Position numbers and translations under genes: made by a program
Assembly: GCA_034509495.1 (NCBI GenBank)
Contig: CM067520.1
Location: 23,544,420-23,608,419, forward strand
Direction: 5' to 3'
DNA: 64,000 nt
Source: Acestrorhynchus altus
Lineage: Eukaryota > Chordata > Actinopteri > Characiformes > Acestrorhynchidae
Shown here: one piece after another, positions 44,851 to 58,164 of the stretch
How positions within the stretch are numbered: the first letter of the stretch is position 1
Layout: each line of letters opens with the position of its first letter
The notes under the pieces: generated by a model
What the model was told of the DNA's origin: nothing
What the model saw: only the letters and a program-made list of their open reading frames with translations
The model's database searches: none

Positions 44851-45831
44851 CTCTGGGGGACACTCACACACAGGCTGAGAGTGTTGCTCTGTTCTGGTGA
44901 GTAAAGTGATTATCCTCCACTAGAGATGAGGAACACTTAAGCGGGCTTAATGGTGAAGGTGTGACTGAGGGAGATTTGTGGATTTTTTTTCTTTGCCACT
45001 ATTTTATCACTGTGACAAAACAATTATAACCATGGAAACAAACATTTTCAAAGTTTTGATCAAAGACCTTCCACAGTCCAGCTCTGGATCCTGAACAACC
45101 TCAAACAAACCATGGCCTCCTTATATATTAGTGCTGGAAAAGTTGCCCAAGAACCAAAACTGTATTTTCCTTGCCAGAGTTGAATATTCAGAGTTCACTC
45201 CATGTTCATCAAACTGTGTGGCTCAAAGTCTTTCAAAAGAACCAAAACAGAGCTGTAAAACAAGCCAATTCCAAAACCTCAGAACTGTTACATCACAGTC
45301 TTGTTATATTTGTACTCTCATAATTTACATAAGCCCCACCCACTAGCTAAATGAAAAGCCAAGAGGACAAAATAAGAATCCGTGCAAGACTAAAATCTAA
45401 TGCTACCTTCCCTCAAAAACAAATTGGACTTTTAATGGTTTTAATAATTACAGTGTTTTTGTCACTGTGTTTAAACTGTGCTATAATGATTGTTCACTGG
45501 TGAGGAAAATCGGCCAAAAAAAGCAGAGATTATGTGTGTTTTCTATTTTTTTCAACAAGCATTCCTTAAACAGAAAATCAAAGGATTTTTCACCTCAAAC
45601 CAGGTCACATGTTTACTGTTTCTACATCAAACTTTCATTCTCTAATGTAAAGATAATACTTTTCACATTATGACCGTTCTCACCCAGTTTGACCCTTTGA
45701 CCCGTCTGTATTTTCATGTTAAGACAGCATTTGATACATGGAAATAAATAAATAAATATATTCTGATGAATGTGACCAATATAATTAATTAATCTGTGCT
45801 TTCAATCACCTCTCTGTCTCTCTCTCTCTCT
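44851..45831. other. Intergenic DNA
   Basis: No gene or named element seen. Confidence 0.5.
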
Positions 45832-45981
<150 letters not shown>

Positions 45982-46120
45982 AGCACTAACAGAGCCAGGT
46001 TGTGCAGCCGGAGGTATGTTGTAGAGATAAAACACTTCAGAACACTCTCTCTGCTCAGGCAGACGGCGGGAGGACTGGGACAGAGCATTTTCCACTGCGA
46101 ACCTTTACTGGAACTAATGA

Positions 46121-46141
46121 TGAGAGAGAGAGAGAGAGAGC

Positions 46142-46189
<48 letters not shown>

Positions 46190-46190
46190 C
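46121..46190. repeat. (GA)n microsatellite
   Basis: About 70 nt of GA with two short interruptions (gcgc, aca). Confidence 0.95.
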
Positions 46191-46623
46191 AGATATGAAT
46201 AAAGAATAAAGTGATGAGAAACGCTGAGTCTTGATCTATTGTTCAACCTCTTTTTCATTAAAATCAACTAAATATTCCACATTTACCCAGCTGCCTGAGG
46301 ATGGGCCTACAAACCACTGGTGGTCCTTGGGCCACAGGTTGAGAAACCCTGCTCTACACCACCTTTATTGAGTTGGCAGTGCAGTTTACATGCCCACAAC
46401 TCTGCTACATGCCCACTACTCAGCTCTGCAGTGTATATTTAAGCAGCAGGTTGACTGCAACGTGTTCCATATCACCTCAATCTGAAACAACACAAAGAGC
46501 CCAAACATGCACTCCTGCCCGACCGACCTGGGGTCACAGCAAGGCATGTGCTACTGATGGCTAAGTTTAGCTCTCATCTCATCAAGACCACCATGACAAA
46601 ACACAGAACCTGTCCTGCACTGT

Positions 46624-46671
<48 letters not shown>

Positions 46672-47482
46672 CCTGTACTCTGACATGCAGCTAGAGTATC
46701 AAAGCTGCTTTTATTTTAAAACACTAATCATATTCATAAAAACTCCTTTCATTTAGACTGCCTGTGAAGGTCCTGTGGTGGGCCCTTATATGGGGCCAGT
46801 CACATTGGGACCCCAAACCACCAGAGGGCCCTGAGCACTGATAAAACATAATATTACATAATTTGGGTCAGTGAACATAATCTGGGTCTGAACTCACCCC
46901 AGAAACCACACCTGCCAGTTGACCGTACTCATGTGGGCCCAGTGTGTGTGACTGTGGTAGAGAGAGGAGAGAGTGAGCGTGACCCCTTCAGAGACCCCAG
47001 CAGAAGATAAAATACTTCTGCGCTAGAAAACGAAAGCTATGGCTCATAAACAGTGACTTATACGTTTCACAAACCTGAAACTATTTTTGATATATGGTCG
47101 CTGATCTTATTTGGACTCTGCTTGGCTTTCCATGAACTATGAGACAAGACACACCACTCCAGCTGTGTCCTGCTGCTTTATTTGGCAAACAATGTGTTAG
47201 CCTCTCAGAAAGAGGTGTTAATCTCATTTTTTTGGCTTCTTGATCTCAGAGCTTCTTGGATGTTATGAAACTCCAGGCTGGGTCTGAATTTTAAGGTTTC
47301 GGTATTGTTTGGAGAAGTGTAAACGCAGCTGGAATCGGATCATTCGAATCAATCTTAAGAACTGAAATCATCTAAAGTCTAGTCTGTATCTAATATGTAA
47401 CGTTTGTGATTTAGAGTTTCTATGATTATTTAGGCATGTTGACTTTCATCTACTAAAAACCTACTATAACTCTTGTACAGTG

Positions 47483-47483
<1 letters not shown>
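46191..47483. other. Intergenic DNA with (CA)n at 46625-46669
   Basis: One CA microsatellite and otherwise nothing recognised. Confidence 0.55.

Positions 47484-47527
<44 letters not shown>
47484..47527. repeat. (GT)n microsatellite
   Basis: About 43 nt GT, adjoining a Tc1-like remnant. Confidence 0.95.
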
Positions 47528-47529
<2 letters not shown>

Positions 47530-47935
47530 AACTGCTTGGTTCAGGTCCTTCCACAACATTTCCATTGGATTAAGGTCAGTGCTTTGACTTGGCCATTCTA
47601 AAACACTACATATTCTTCTTCAACCATTCATTGTTAGAATGACTTGTGCACTTAGGGTCGTTGTCTTGTTGCATGACCCACATTCTCTCAAGGCTCAGCT
47701 CACAGACAGATGTCCTGACATTTTTTTAGACTTTGCTGGTACAATTCAGAGTTTACGATTCTATGAATGATTGCAAGCCATCCTGGTCCAGATGCAGCCA
47801 AATAGACCCAAACTATGATACTTCCATCACCATGTTTCACAGATGGGATGAGGTTTATGTGCTGGAATACAGTGTTCTTCTTTCTCCAAACATTTCCTCT
47901 GATTGGGCACAATCTGTCTGACTGTGAGTTGGATT
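47530..47935 (-). mobile_element. Tc1-like transposase remnant (family C)
   Basis: The minus frame 47912-47700 reads VWRKKNTVFQHINLIPSVKH, then GDGSIIVWVYLAASGPGWLA and IVNSELYQQSL, matching the central Tc1 transposase. Further on the inverse strand reads MQQDNDPKCTSHSNN and EWPSQSTDLNPME in broken frames. Inactive. Confidence 0.8.
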
Positions 47936-48911
47936 GAATTTTGTGTCACATGCTGCACTACTGTAGTGTGTTTATTGCATATAATACTGGTTACCATTGT
48001 CTGAAAGACCAGTATGAGTAAGACATTCACACATCTTTTAATGTATTTTACCAGGAAGCACAAGCTTGTTCTTGACGTCCTCAGCACGGAAGACCAACAG
48101 CTGCTTTATTGTGAACAGGGCTGGACTGGGAACTAAATTCAGCACTGGAGGTTTGTCCAGACAAGTCTGCCAATGTAATGAAGATGTATCAGTATCTGTA
48201 TCTCGTTCAAAATAGACGTTTACAGCTCAAAGTGCAGGAAAGCAAAAAAATATATAGTTGTTAAATATATGCAACTTTTTAAAGTTTACTTTGGATGTGT
48301 CCAGTAATAGATTGTCCTGGTGTTCTGTCTCTTAGGTGTGCAAGGCTGTAGAGTGCTCTGTTTCTTTGATTTCCCACAAAAGGGAACTTATGAGCATTTG
48401 CACTTGATGCACCTCTCTCATAAGTCTGCATCAGATCACACTTTTGTGAAGGCAATTACAAATAATTCAATGTGATCATGTGACATTCCTTGGATAAATC
48501 AGTTGTGAAAAAAGGGGGGAAAATATAAAGGTGTTCACAAACAAAACTGAGCAGTGAATTCATTTATTGTACAGATGAGACTTCCGGACTTTTCAGTTTG
48601 GTCTGAATCAAAATAGCAGATGCTGTGGAGAAAGATGCTATGGACCACGGTCCAGACCAGGCAACCAAAATTAGGTCTGTCGTAAAGAAGTGGTCTTAGC
48701 CAGATCAACGGAACCATGGTTGAACAGAAATCAGTAGAATCCTTATATTCAATGAAATTAAATAAATGAATAAATACAGAAAATTTAAATCATAGAGCTG
48801 GAAGGACAGCTGTCTCCACTGCAATTCTAGAAAGTAGGCAAACCTTCATTATCCTTGAAAGGATTCTCTGCTGCTTTTCTATTTCAGCAGCAGTTCAGTA
48901 AAAACAGGGGC
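47936..48911. other. Intergenic DNA
   Basis: No gene or named element seen. Confidence 0.5.
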
Positions 48912-49160
48912 ATCTGTGGCCTGGAGGCAAGAGAAGCAGTGTTGTGACTGGAAGGTCGCAGGCTCAAGTGTCTGCACCAACCCTGCACAGGCATCTCATC
49001 CCAAAACCGCTCAATAGGGACCACAGCGGAGACTGCCCACCCCCCTGGACATGTGTGCTCACTGTGCCACTGAGCTGTGTTTGTGTTTGTCTTTGTCTAA
49101 ATAGCAGCAGCTGTGAAACCCAGCACTGGGAGAACTGCGGTGTTTGGTGTTTAAGCAGCA
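48912..49160 (+). mobile_element. Degenerate tRNA-derived SINE
   Basis: ctgtggcctggaggcaagag, then gtgactggaaggtcgcaggc with a weak B box, then gtgctcactgtgccactgag. The layout is that of a common fish SINE; this copy is old. Confidence 0.6.
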
Positions 49161-49239
49161 GTAATAATACCTCTTTCCCACGCTCTCAACGGCCCTGCAT
49201 AGGTCCATCCCTTTTTCCCAATCCTCCATGACTCAGAAA

Positions 49240-49510
49240 TCCCCCCATCCATCTCCTCATCCACTTCATCCAGGTCAGGGTCGTGCTGGTTCTGGGCTTA
49301 CTTTGAATCCTTGGATGCAAGACCTCCTGGACAGGGTGTGAATCCATCGCAGGGTACCACACACAAGCAGTCACACACTCACACATAGGGGCTTAATTAG
49401 CAGCCTATTAGGAAGCAATTTAGGAAGGCTTCTCACAAACAGTGACCAGAGTAGGGATCGAACCCATGACCCCAAGCCCCTAGAGCTGTGCACTGCCAGT
49501 GGCACCCACT
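49240..49510 (-). mobile_element. Retroelement-tail repeat, inverse orientation
   Basis: tcatccaggtcagggtcgtg, tgtgaatccatcgcagggta and gggatcgaacccatgacccc are the inverse of the tail type at 14322-14641. Confidence 0.65.
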
Positions 49511-50267
49511 TTTTTCATATCTGAAATTTTAAAACACAAGTGTCCAAACAAAAGAATCACAGAATTGTCCTGCTTGCCCACAAACCGGTTGGATTTGGGG
49601 TGTATTTTACTCTGATTGCCCTGAATTTGACACAAATTAGGAGTTGTCACTCAAGCCACCTGAACATCTCGCTCCAGTTGGCTCAACTCTGCCTTCCTGT
49701 TTAATTAAAATTAAATTAGTAAGGTGAGTAACACTGTAAATGTGAAGAGGCTCCCCGAATAGCACACGAGTCATGGCCCACATACTGCTGGGAAATGATG
49801 GTGATGCTGGACTCAAATCTAGGTGCCTGGAACCCAAAAATATACTTGCATCTACATTTGTTTTTGCATATAAGCACTAAACACACTTTATATCTCATCC
49901 AAGATTTTGAGCTGAAAATGAAATAACTTTGATGAGTTATTTGTAATGATTGACAAGGCTATTTATAATAAGTTCTGCAAAATACTTGGATAAAATAATT
50001 TTTATTTTTATTTTTTTGTTATTTATGTATTAGTATTATCTTATAGAATCTTTTCAGGACGTTTAATCTGAGCAAAGGACAGCGCAAAATAAAGAAACTA
50101 TGACTATGACATACAGCTCCCTTCTCAATTTCAATTATAACCCAATAACTGGCTCCGTGATGTCATTGGCCCCGCCCCCTCTCTCTGATCAGTCAGAGTC
50201 TGTATGCAGGTTGAGCATGTACACGTGGACAGAGCAGTAAACATGCACTGGAAGCTGCTTTGGCTAT

Positions 50268-50268
<1 letters not shown>
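49511..50268. other. Intergenic DNA
   Basis: No gene seen. Confidence 0.5.
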
Positions 50269-50311
<43 letters not shown>

Positions 50312-50416
50312 CCTCACATCGCACCCTACTGACCACAGCCACCCAAAACCACTGTAAATAAAAATGTAAATACCTGTTTGTATTGTTATGAAGATTTATG
50401 TGTACACATATATATA

Positions 50417-50458
<42 letters not shown>
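50269..50458. repeat. (GA)n and (GT)n microsatellites
   Basis: (GA)n at 50269-50308 and (GT)n at about 50419-50457. Confidence 0.95.
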
Positions 50459-50459
<1 letters not shown>

Positions 50460-50736
50460 CTGAGTATATGAGTATATGTATGTATTTATATATGTTTTTG
50501 AAATCTTTGAAAACTTTTTTCACCATCTTGTTCTTTTTATTTATTTTATTGTACTATTGTTCTGTTGTAATGTTTCTGTCCTTTGGCAACATTGTTAAAA
50601 GAACAGTCGCACCAATAAAGCCAACTTAAATTGAAATTGAGAGAGAGAGAGAGAGCTGATCTGTTCTGTGTCAGAAGTGAAAGATGTGTGGAGTTCAGTA
50701 AATACAGTCAGAGAGGTTAAATAAGGGAGACAGTGT

Positions 50737-50780
<44 letters not shown>

Positions 50781-50886
50781 AGAGAGAGACAGAGAGAGAG
50801 AACAGACAGACAGAGAGAACAGAGAGAGACAGAGAGAGAGAGAACAGACAGAGAGAGAGAGAGAGAGAACAGACAGACAGACAGAG

Positions 50887-50926
<40 letters not shown>

Positions 50927-50939
50927 AGACAGACAGAGA

Positions 50940-50989
<50 letters not shown>
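50737..50989. repeat. 250-bp GA/AC-interrupted purine tract upstream of kcnh6
   Basis: An almost pure GA-rich strand with regular aacaga and cagacaga interruptions, ending 268 bp before the kcnh6 ATG. A shorter GA run sits at 50638-50656. Confidence 0.95.
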
Positions 50990-50990
<1 letters not shown>

Positions 50991-51257
50991 CAGTTATATA
51001 GGAGTTTAATGTGGTTCGGTTGTCGGTGGTTAAAGTTGTTGTTTGTGCTGTAAGTGCTGGTAACCTTGGTAACCGCTCTCGCCTGTTTTCGTTTCTCTCT
51101 CTTTATTCATTCGTTTGTTCCGAGCAGTGCAGGCTGTGGTTTCTAGCATGCGCTCAGCTTCCTCCTTCACCTCCTCTTCCTTCACCTCCTCCTGCTCCTG
51201 CTCCTCCTCCTCCTCCCGGTGAGAAGCAGCGAGCCGCGCTCCTCGCGCAGCGGGATC
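50990..51257 (+). promoter_or_regulatory. kcnh6: Putative kcnh6 proximal promoter/5' UTR
   Basis: Turns from AT-rich (ttatatagg near 50994) to a C+T-rich segment with repeated cctcctc runs and a GC-rich stretch (gagccgcgctcctcgcgcag) just before the ATG, which is usual for a vertebrate first exon. No start site can be fixed. Confidence 0.4.
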
Positions 51258-51333
51258 ATGCCGGTCCGCCGCGGACACGTCGCCCTGCAGAACACCTACC
51301 TGGACACCATCATCCGCAAGTTCGACGGTCAGA
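51258..51333 (+). CDS. kcnh6: First coding exon of an ERG-type voltage-gated K+ channel
   Basis: Encodes MPVRRGHVALQNTYLDTIIR then KFDGQ plus one base; the donor gtaaga is at 51334. This is the N-cap of the eag (PAS) domain of ERG (Kv11) channels, which slows deactivation by binding the channel's cytoplasmic gate region. The 76-bp length equals the first coding exon of KCNH2. I prefer kcnh6 (ERG2) over kcnh2 or kcnh7 because NTYLDTIIRKF matches my memory of ERG2 and because KCNH6 lies beside MAP3K3 in human. One exon cannot settle the paralogue. The remaining exons are outside the window, so the gene is partial here by truncation only. Confidence 0.85.
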
Positions 51334-51445
51334 GTAAGAGAACTTCTTCTGCTTCTCCTTCTGTCAGCTCAGCGGCTCTCTCTCTCTGTACTTTACATCT
51401 GACCCCTGTATCTGCTCCCAGAGCCTCTAAACACCTTATAAACTC

Positions 51446-53588
51446 CAATATACAACAATAAACACCTCCTTAATCTCTGTTATTAACAATAGACACCTCC
51501 TTAATCTCTATGATCAGCATTAAACACCTCCTTAATCTCTATGATCAACATTAAACACCTCCTTAATCTCTATGATCAGCATTAAACACCTCCTTAATCT
51601 CTGTTATTAACAATAGACACCTCCTTAATCTCTATGATCAACATTAAAACGTCGCCAATCTACATGATCATTAAACACCTCCTTAATCTGTTATTAACAA
51701 TAGACACCTCCTTAATCTCTATGATCAATTAACACTCATAATCTCTATTATCAACATTAAACACCTCATTAATCTCTATGATCAGCATTAAACACCTCCT
51801 TAATCTCTATGATCAACATTAAACACCTCCTTAATCTCTATTATCAACATTAAACACCTCATTAATCTCTATGATCAACATTAAACACCTCCTTAAGATC
51901 TATTATTAACAATAAACATCTCAGCAATCTCTATGATCAACGATAAACCTCCTTAATCTCTCTATGATGGAAACAATAAACACCTCCTTAATCTATTATT
52001 AACAATAAGCACCTCCTTAGTCTCTGCCAGTCAACATTAAACACCTCCTTCAGATCTATTAGTAACAATAAGCACCATAGCTCTATTATTAACATTATTT
52101 TTTGCTCCTTAAACTCTATTATTAACGTATTTAAACACCTCATTAATCTCTAACCCTCAACATTAAACACCTCATAATCTCTATGATCCAACATTAAACA
52201 CCTCATGAATCTATTATTAACAATAGACACCTCCTTAATCTCTATGATCAGCATTAAACACCTCCTTAATCTCTATTATCAACATTAAACACCTCATTAA
52301 TCTCTATGATCAACATTAAACACCTCATTAATCTCTATGATCAGCATTAAACACCTCCTTAATCTCTATGATTAACATTAAACACCTCCTTAATCTCTAT
52401 TATCAACATTAAACACCTCATTAATCTCTATGATCAACATTAAACACCTCCTTAAGATCTATTATTAACAATAAACATCTCCTTAATCTCTATGATCAAC
52501 ATTAAACACCTCCTTAATCTCTGCATTAAACAATAAACACCTCCTTAATCTCTATTATTAACAATAAACACCTCCTTAATCTCTATGATCAACATTAAAC
52601 AGCTCCTTAAGATCTCTTATTAACAATAAACACACTTCCTTAAGATCTAGTATTAACAATAAGCACATATAGCTCTATTATTAACATTAAACACCTCATT
52701 AATCTCTATCAACATTAAACACCTCCTTAATCTCTATGATCAACATTAAACCTCCTTAAGATCTATTATTAACAATAAAGCACCTCCTTAAAATCTCTAT
52801 GATCAACATTAAACACCTCCTTAATCTCATATCAACATTAAACACCTCATTTAATCTCTATTATCAACATTAAACACCTCAGCAATCATGATCTTATTAA
52901 ACACACCATGAATCTATTATTAACAATAACATCTCATTAATCTACTGATCCAACTTTTATTCAACACCTCCTTAATCTCTATGATAGGCAATAAACACCT
53001 CATAGTCCTCTATTATTAACAATAAACACCTCCTTAATCTCTATGATCAACATTAAACACCTCCTTAAGATCTATTATTAACAATAAACACCTCCTTAAT
53101 CTCTATGATCAATATTAAACACCTCCTTAATCTCTATGATCAATATTAAACACCTCCGTAAGATCTATTATTAACAATAAACACCTCCTTAATCTCTATT
53201 ATTAACAATAAACACCTCCTTAATCTCTATTATTAACAATAAACACCATGAACACTATTATTAACATTAAACACCTCCTTAATCTCTATTATTAACATTA
53301 AACACCTCCTTAAACTCTATTATTAACAATAAACACCCCTTTAAGATATATTAACAATAAACACCTCCTTAATCTCTATGATCAACAATAATCACCTTAA
53401 GATATATTATTAACAATATACACCTTAAACTCTATTATTAACCATAAACACTTCCTTAATCTCTATTATTAACCATAAACACCTCCTTAATCTCTATTAT
53501 TAACAATAAACACCTCCTTAATCTCTATTATTAACAATAAACACCTCCTTAAGCTCTATTATCAAAAATAAACACATCCTTAATCCTT
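51446..53588. repeat. 2.1-kb minisatellite, ~31-bp unit, kcnh6 intron 1
   Basis: About 69 unit lengths. The unit contains ttaaacacctccttaatctc followed by tatgatcaaca. Two subtypes alternate: tatgatcaacattaaac and tattattaacaataaac. The second dominates near the 3' end. Copies around 52000-52200 and 52600-52960 carry indels. Confidence 0.97.
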
Positions 53589-53799
53589 AAGTGCTACTAT
53601 AAGGTCATGTTTTCAGTGATATGACCCCCTCCTCCCTTGCTGATCAGTCAGTCTGTATGTAGATAATTATTTAATTTTTATAACCTTTATATTGTACTTG
53701 TACTTGGACTCCTCATATAAATGCCTGACCTTTAAAAACACCTTCTCAGGCCATTATTACTGTGCCGAAAATTCAGCTCAAGACAAGCTTTCAGATGAT

Positions 53800-54230
53800 T
53801 AAAAATGACCAAAGCTGCCTATAGTTGAAATCGTATGCCAGCTGGGAAGCTGGTTCACAAGCTTAGCTTGATCAACACACACACAAACAGCTTGATCAAG
53901 CTGTTCCTGAAACCGGTCACATCGATGAACTAGTTTGTTAAAGCTGGTTGAAGAATTTGCTGAAGCTGGTCATAGTTATAGACCAGCGTGGTTAAGCTGA
54001 TCATGTTCATCAAACAGCGTAGTCATGTAAGTCATGATGGTTATCCACCATAGTCATGAAGGTCATGGGGTTTATGCTGGTCATCCACCTTGGTCATATA
54101 AGTTGAACTGTCTTGGTCAGGTTGGTCTTGCTGGTAGACCAGCTAAACCATCAAGTCTAGCTAAAACATACCAAGAGCTGACCTGGTCAATCGACTGGAT
54201 TAGTTCATCACTGCAGGGACGTCTGTAATA
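53800..54230. repeat. Degenerate GCTGGT/ACCAGC-rich tract
   Basis: Many short direct and inverted copies of agctggtt, gaccagc, tggtcat and aagctg, for example gttaagctgatcatgttcat. This resembles a known fish low-order minisatellite; periodicity is loose. Confidence 0.6.
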
Positions 54231-55599
54231 GACATCAGATTTACGACTTCCACCACTAGTCATCACAATCACCTCCCTCATCTTGCTTTTCTGGCCGATT
54301 TTATTGTCTTTCCTCTTCTGCTAATGATCTTCCACTCTAGAGAGCAAATAAATAATGGAGTGAAGCATGTGTTTATTATATGAGATTATATTAGAAGCAT
54401 TGATTATTTTGTCATTTTGGAAGTGTTATATATGGATGCGCATGCTGGGCAACAACTATGACAAGTAGCAGCAATCTAAAACCATTTTCCAACATCTGGC
54501 TGGAAAATGATGGATGTGTGTATCAAGGCTTAATTTCCCAGAAGCTTGGCAGTAGTGAGATAATGATATCTGGTAGAGAGAGTGTTTAAACTGATTTTCT
54601 CTTTAGAAATGAACAATCACATATGTTCTAAGAGACTTTTGGACCCAGAGCATCACTGAATTTAGACCAATTCAGACTGCAGAGCCTTTACAAACACCAT
54701 CGCCATTTATAACCTTGTTCTAAACCTAAACATGTTGGGTGCCTACCAAAAGAACTCCAAAGGACGATGAACTGGTGACAGGGTGATGGCTCAGTGATGT
54801 TCACGTAGGGCCCAATTTGCGACTTAAATGATATGTCTTGGTGACATATCACAGGACACACTATCACAGAAGCCGAAGAGGTAGAATCCCAGTCTCGATG
54901 GGTCAGAGCTGTTTTGGTGGGACAAAGGCGATGTACACAATGTTAGACAGGTGGTTTTAATGTTATGGCTCATCTGTCTCCTATGAGTTCTTGAGAAGTT
55001 GCTGGACATTTCAAAGGTTAAATGACGGTGCTACTGCATCTTAATTTGCCTGACCGTCTAGGCTTTAGCAAACCCTGTAATGGTTATACTACAGCAACTT
55101 TGGTTTGCAAATACAGGCTGTTAGGGAATAATGTAAAAAAAAAAAAGTGCCAGTCAAAACAAATGGCTCGGATATTGTTTTTAAAATGATGATCATTGAT
55201 ATGCACCAATAAACTACATACAAAATAAGCAAATCATTTAAGTGTGAGTATCCGTGTTGTGTACACTGCCCTATATGTCCTCCTTATGCAAATTTCATGA
55301 ACTCATTTAAATGAGCTACAAAATATGGCCAAATGTTTGTGAACCCCGCTTTGGCTGCTGTCAGTGTCACTGCCATATTGGTCCAGGCAACTTCTCATAA
55401 TACTCATTAGACTGTAGTGCAAAAAGGATCACATGGATCACATTGTGGAGATGTTTAAAACGTTCTGAACATTTAATGTACATTAACTTATAATGGCAAA
55501 ATAATCAAAATTCATGCTCAAAATGAGCTGTGGAGCAGTGGATTTGTGGAAGGATGGTGACTCAGCCGGTACTTTTAGGATGAACTGGGTAGTGGCAGA
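54231..55599. other. kcnh6 intron 1
   Basis: A scrap of foldback-MITE terminus lies at about 54940-54978 (ggtggttttaatgttatggc). Otherwise no exon or named element. Confidence 0.5.
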
Positions 55600-55740
55600 T
55601 GAGTCAGGCTGGTGATTGTCCAACATCCCAACCTCGCTCATGCTATTGTCGCTGAATGCACTCAAATCCTTACAACAATGTTCCAAAATCTAGTGGAAAG
55701 CCTTTTCTTACTCCAACAAAAGCATGAAAAATGCAATACC
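55600..55740. repeat. Dispersed repeat R3, copy 2
   Basis: caacatcccaacctcgctca and gcactcaaatccttacaaca match 26380-26560. Confidence 0.55.
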
Positions 55741-56361
55741 CTGAGTATCAGAAGAAACTGTAATACAGTAATAGTTCCCCATTTTACATATTTCAAAACA
55801 GTCGCACAAGTGGGGTTCAGATCTGCCGATTGTGTTGCCATGGCATCACCTGAACTTTCTCACTCCTCAACCCACTCCATCACTTGATGAGCACTGTGGT
55901 GTTTCACACCTTCACACTGGACACCAGCTCATCCATTGTTTCGTCTGAAACTGAGGGTACTGGAAGGGAGTGTGTCCCCTCTTTGCAGCAGCAACCATCT
56001 CTTCTCTTCTAGGAAGGCTTGGAACATTGCTGTGATGATGATTTGATTGGCAGAGCGTCAGTGAGATTCTGATGGTGAATGTTTAGTCCCTCACCCTGAA
56101 GGAGCTGCAGCTCCATTACTTCGTAGAGAACAGTTCCACAGTCCCACATCTCAGCACTGAGGGGCTTTATACCCCTATAATAGAAGCTCTGCATTGGGCA
56201 TGTTGACTTTAGGTCCACATGTGCGACGTTATATAAGCTGTGTGTGAGCCATAGAACATCTGGGTCAAAAATGAGCGCGCCGTAAAGTAGTCTGAATACT
56301 TTTGTTCTGGGTGAGAATTCATACATTCGTGCTGAAGGTTACACACTAACATAGTGGAAAC

Positions 56362-56397
<36 letters not shown>

Positions 56398-58164
56398 CTG
56401 TATCTATCTCGCTGTCTGTCCTGTGGGATGGCGTCTGGTGTGTGGACCACAGGGGTAATGTTATAAATAGCTCTTTCTGACACTAGTTTGTGCTCTAGAT
56501 CAGTGTAATGAAATAAACTGTGCTGCTCTCGCCGCATGCCGATGTGTGACCATGGCTGTGCTGATAAAGATTCAGGCATCTCCATTTAGAAGGCCTTATT
56601 AAAGCTGGTCAGCTCAGGGGTGTTAGCTTCAATGGCCTCCTCTAATCAAATGCAGATTAGACGAGTCTCTGTGTTCTGAGCTTCCTGCCACTTTATGATA
56701 CTTTATGAGAGAAGAGAGAACTGCAGGCATCTTAAAGCAGAACCGTCTGGAGATATTGATCGCAGTTGCTGAATTCAACTCTTTGATACTCAAATCATAT
56801 AGACTGGTCTCCAGCAAAGTTGTAGGTTGTTGCCCTAATCAGACACTCCTAATCAGACACTCCTAAGCAGACACTCCTAAGCAGACACTCCTAATCTACA
56901 TTCCATTCCAAGGGTATATAAGCAGTGCGCTTGTATTCCCTAAACAGTAATGATGTGATACTCGCAAATTTAGGGGCTTAAATTCATTCATTCGGAAATG
57001 CCCTGCAATGCCACTACATGAACCACAGCCTGGCATTCACCACCAATGTTGGCTGCTCCTCTCGTATTTTGTGTGTAATACGGGAACGAATGTGAATTTA
57101 CAGATATAACAGGTTCGTGTCATGTTGAGATGTTGTGTTGCACTTCTCGTCGTGACTGCCGGCGGTTGACTGTTGGGTGATCATTTCATCAACTTCCTGT
57201 GCACTGATAAAATCTGATACTCACAACTCCCTACGCAGTTTGAAGTCCCTTTGAACTGAGTGTTGTCGCTCCCTGTGGTTCAGAACGTCAGCTAAAATGG
57301 CAGAACATCCTGCATCGTCCCCTTCACAGGGAACTATTTGGGGGATTGGAACACACCTCCACTTTGCCTGACGTGGAATGTGTTTGAGCAGGCCATCTAC
57401 CAAACTTCGCTGGAGTCCGGCCCTAGAAATAACTCTAATATAGCTTTTGGTCAACGTTTCTGCTCATATAAAAGATGAATACAACTTTTTTCATGTCAAA
57501 ATATAAAGCAAGGGGTTTGCAAAAAGCACCAGGTAATATGACAAAAGTGACATGAAGAAATGAATCTTTCAGAACAGTGTAAATATAAAAGGGAGGCTCC
57601 AGAAATTTTGTGCTTTGTTTTTATTAGTGACTTTTGACTGTTTGACTGTTCTTTTGTGTTCGTGATTTGTGCTGTTTTAACATGTCAGAAGGATCACTCG
57701 TTAGGTGAAGTGGGAATTATATGAATATCATGTTCGTGTGCTTATTGTCAAAGGAATATGAAAAGTGACAGATACAAGCTTTTTTCCAGGGGTATAAGAA
57801 GAAAAAATAATACACTTGAGTATTTTTTACATTTTGCCACAAAGCTCGACTCAAGAACACACCAGAACGGTTCCTGGATGTTTTCTCGTTACGCCTAGAA
57901 TGAAGGGAAATACAGTATTCAGTGCTCGTATTTGAAATAAACTGCACACCTTGAAATGAGGAGTGAAGTTGTCAAACTTTAGTTCCTTTATTTCAAAACA
58001 AGGATTGTTCTGTTATATCATGAGGCTCATATACCCTCCTGAGGCCTCTTTGGCTTAACTGTTACACAGCAGATCTCAACAGTCCTCTGTCCTTGTACTC
58101 TGTGAAGTTTGTGTAGATATTTAATGAACACATCAGCCATTGCAGGTTGTGGTTTCTGCTAACA
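55741..58164. other. kcnh6 intron 1
   Basis: Holds a (CT)n run at about 56363-56393 and a four-copy 14-bp tandem (cagacactcctaat) at about 56840-56895. No exon-like sequence. Confidence 0.55.

Noticed and set aside
50695..51053. Arg/Glu- and Ser/Leu-rich frames near kcnh6
   Set aside because: Translations of the GA purine tract.
51446..53588. CRISPR-like regular array
   Set aside because: Units are contiguous with no unique spacers, the genome is a vertebrate and unit length varies; it is a minisatellite.
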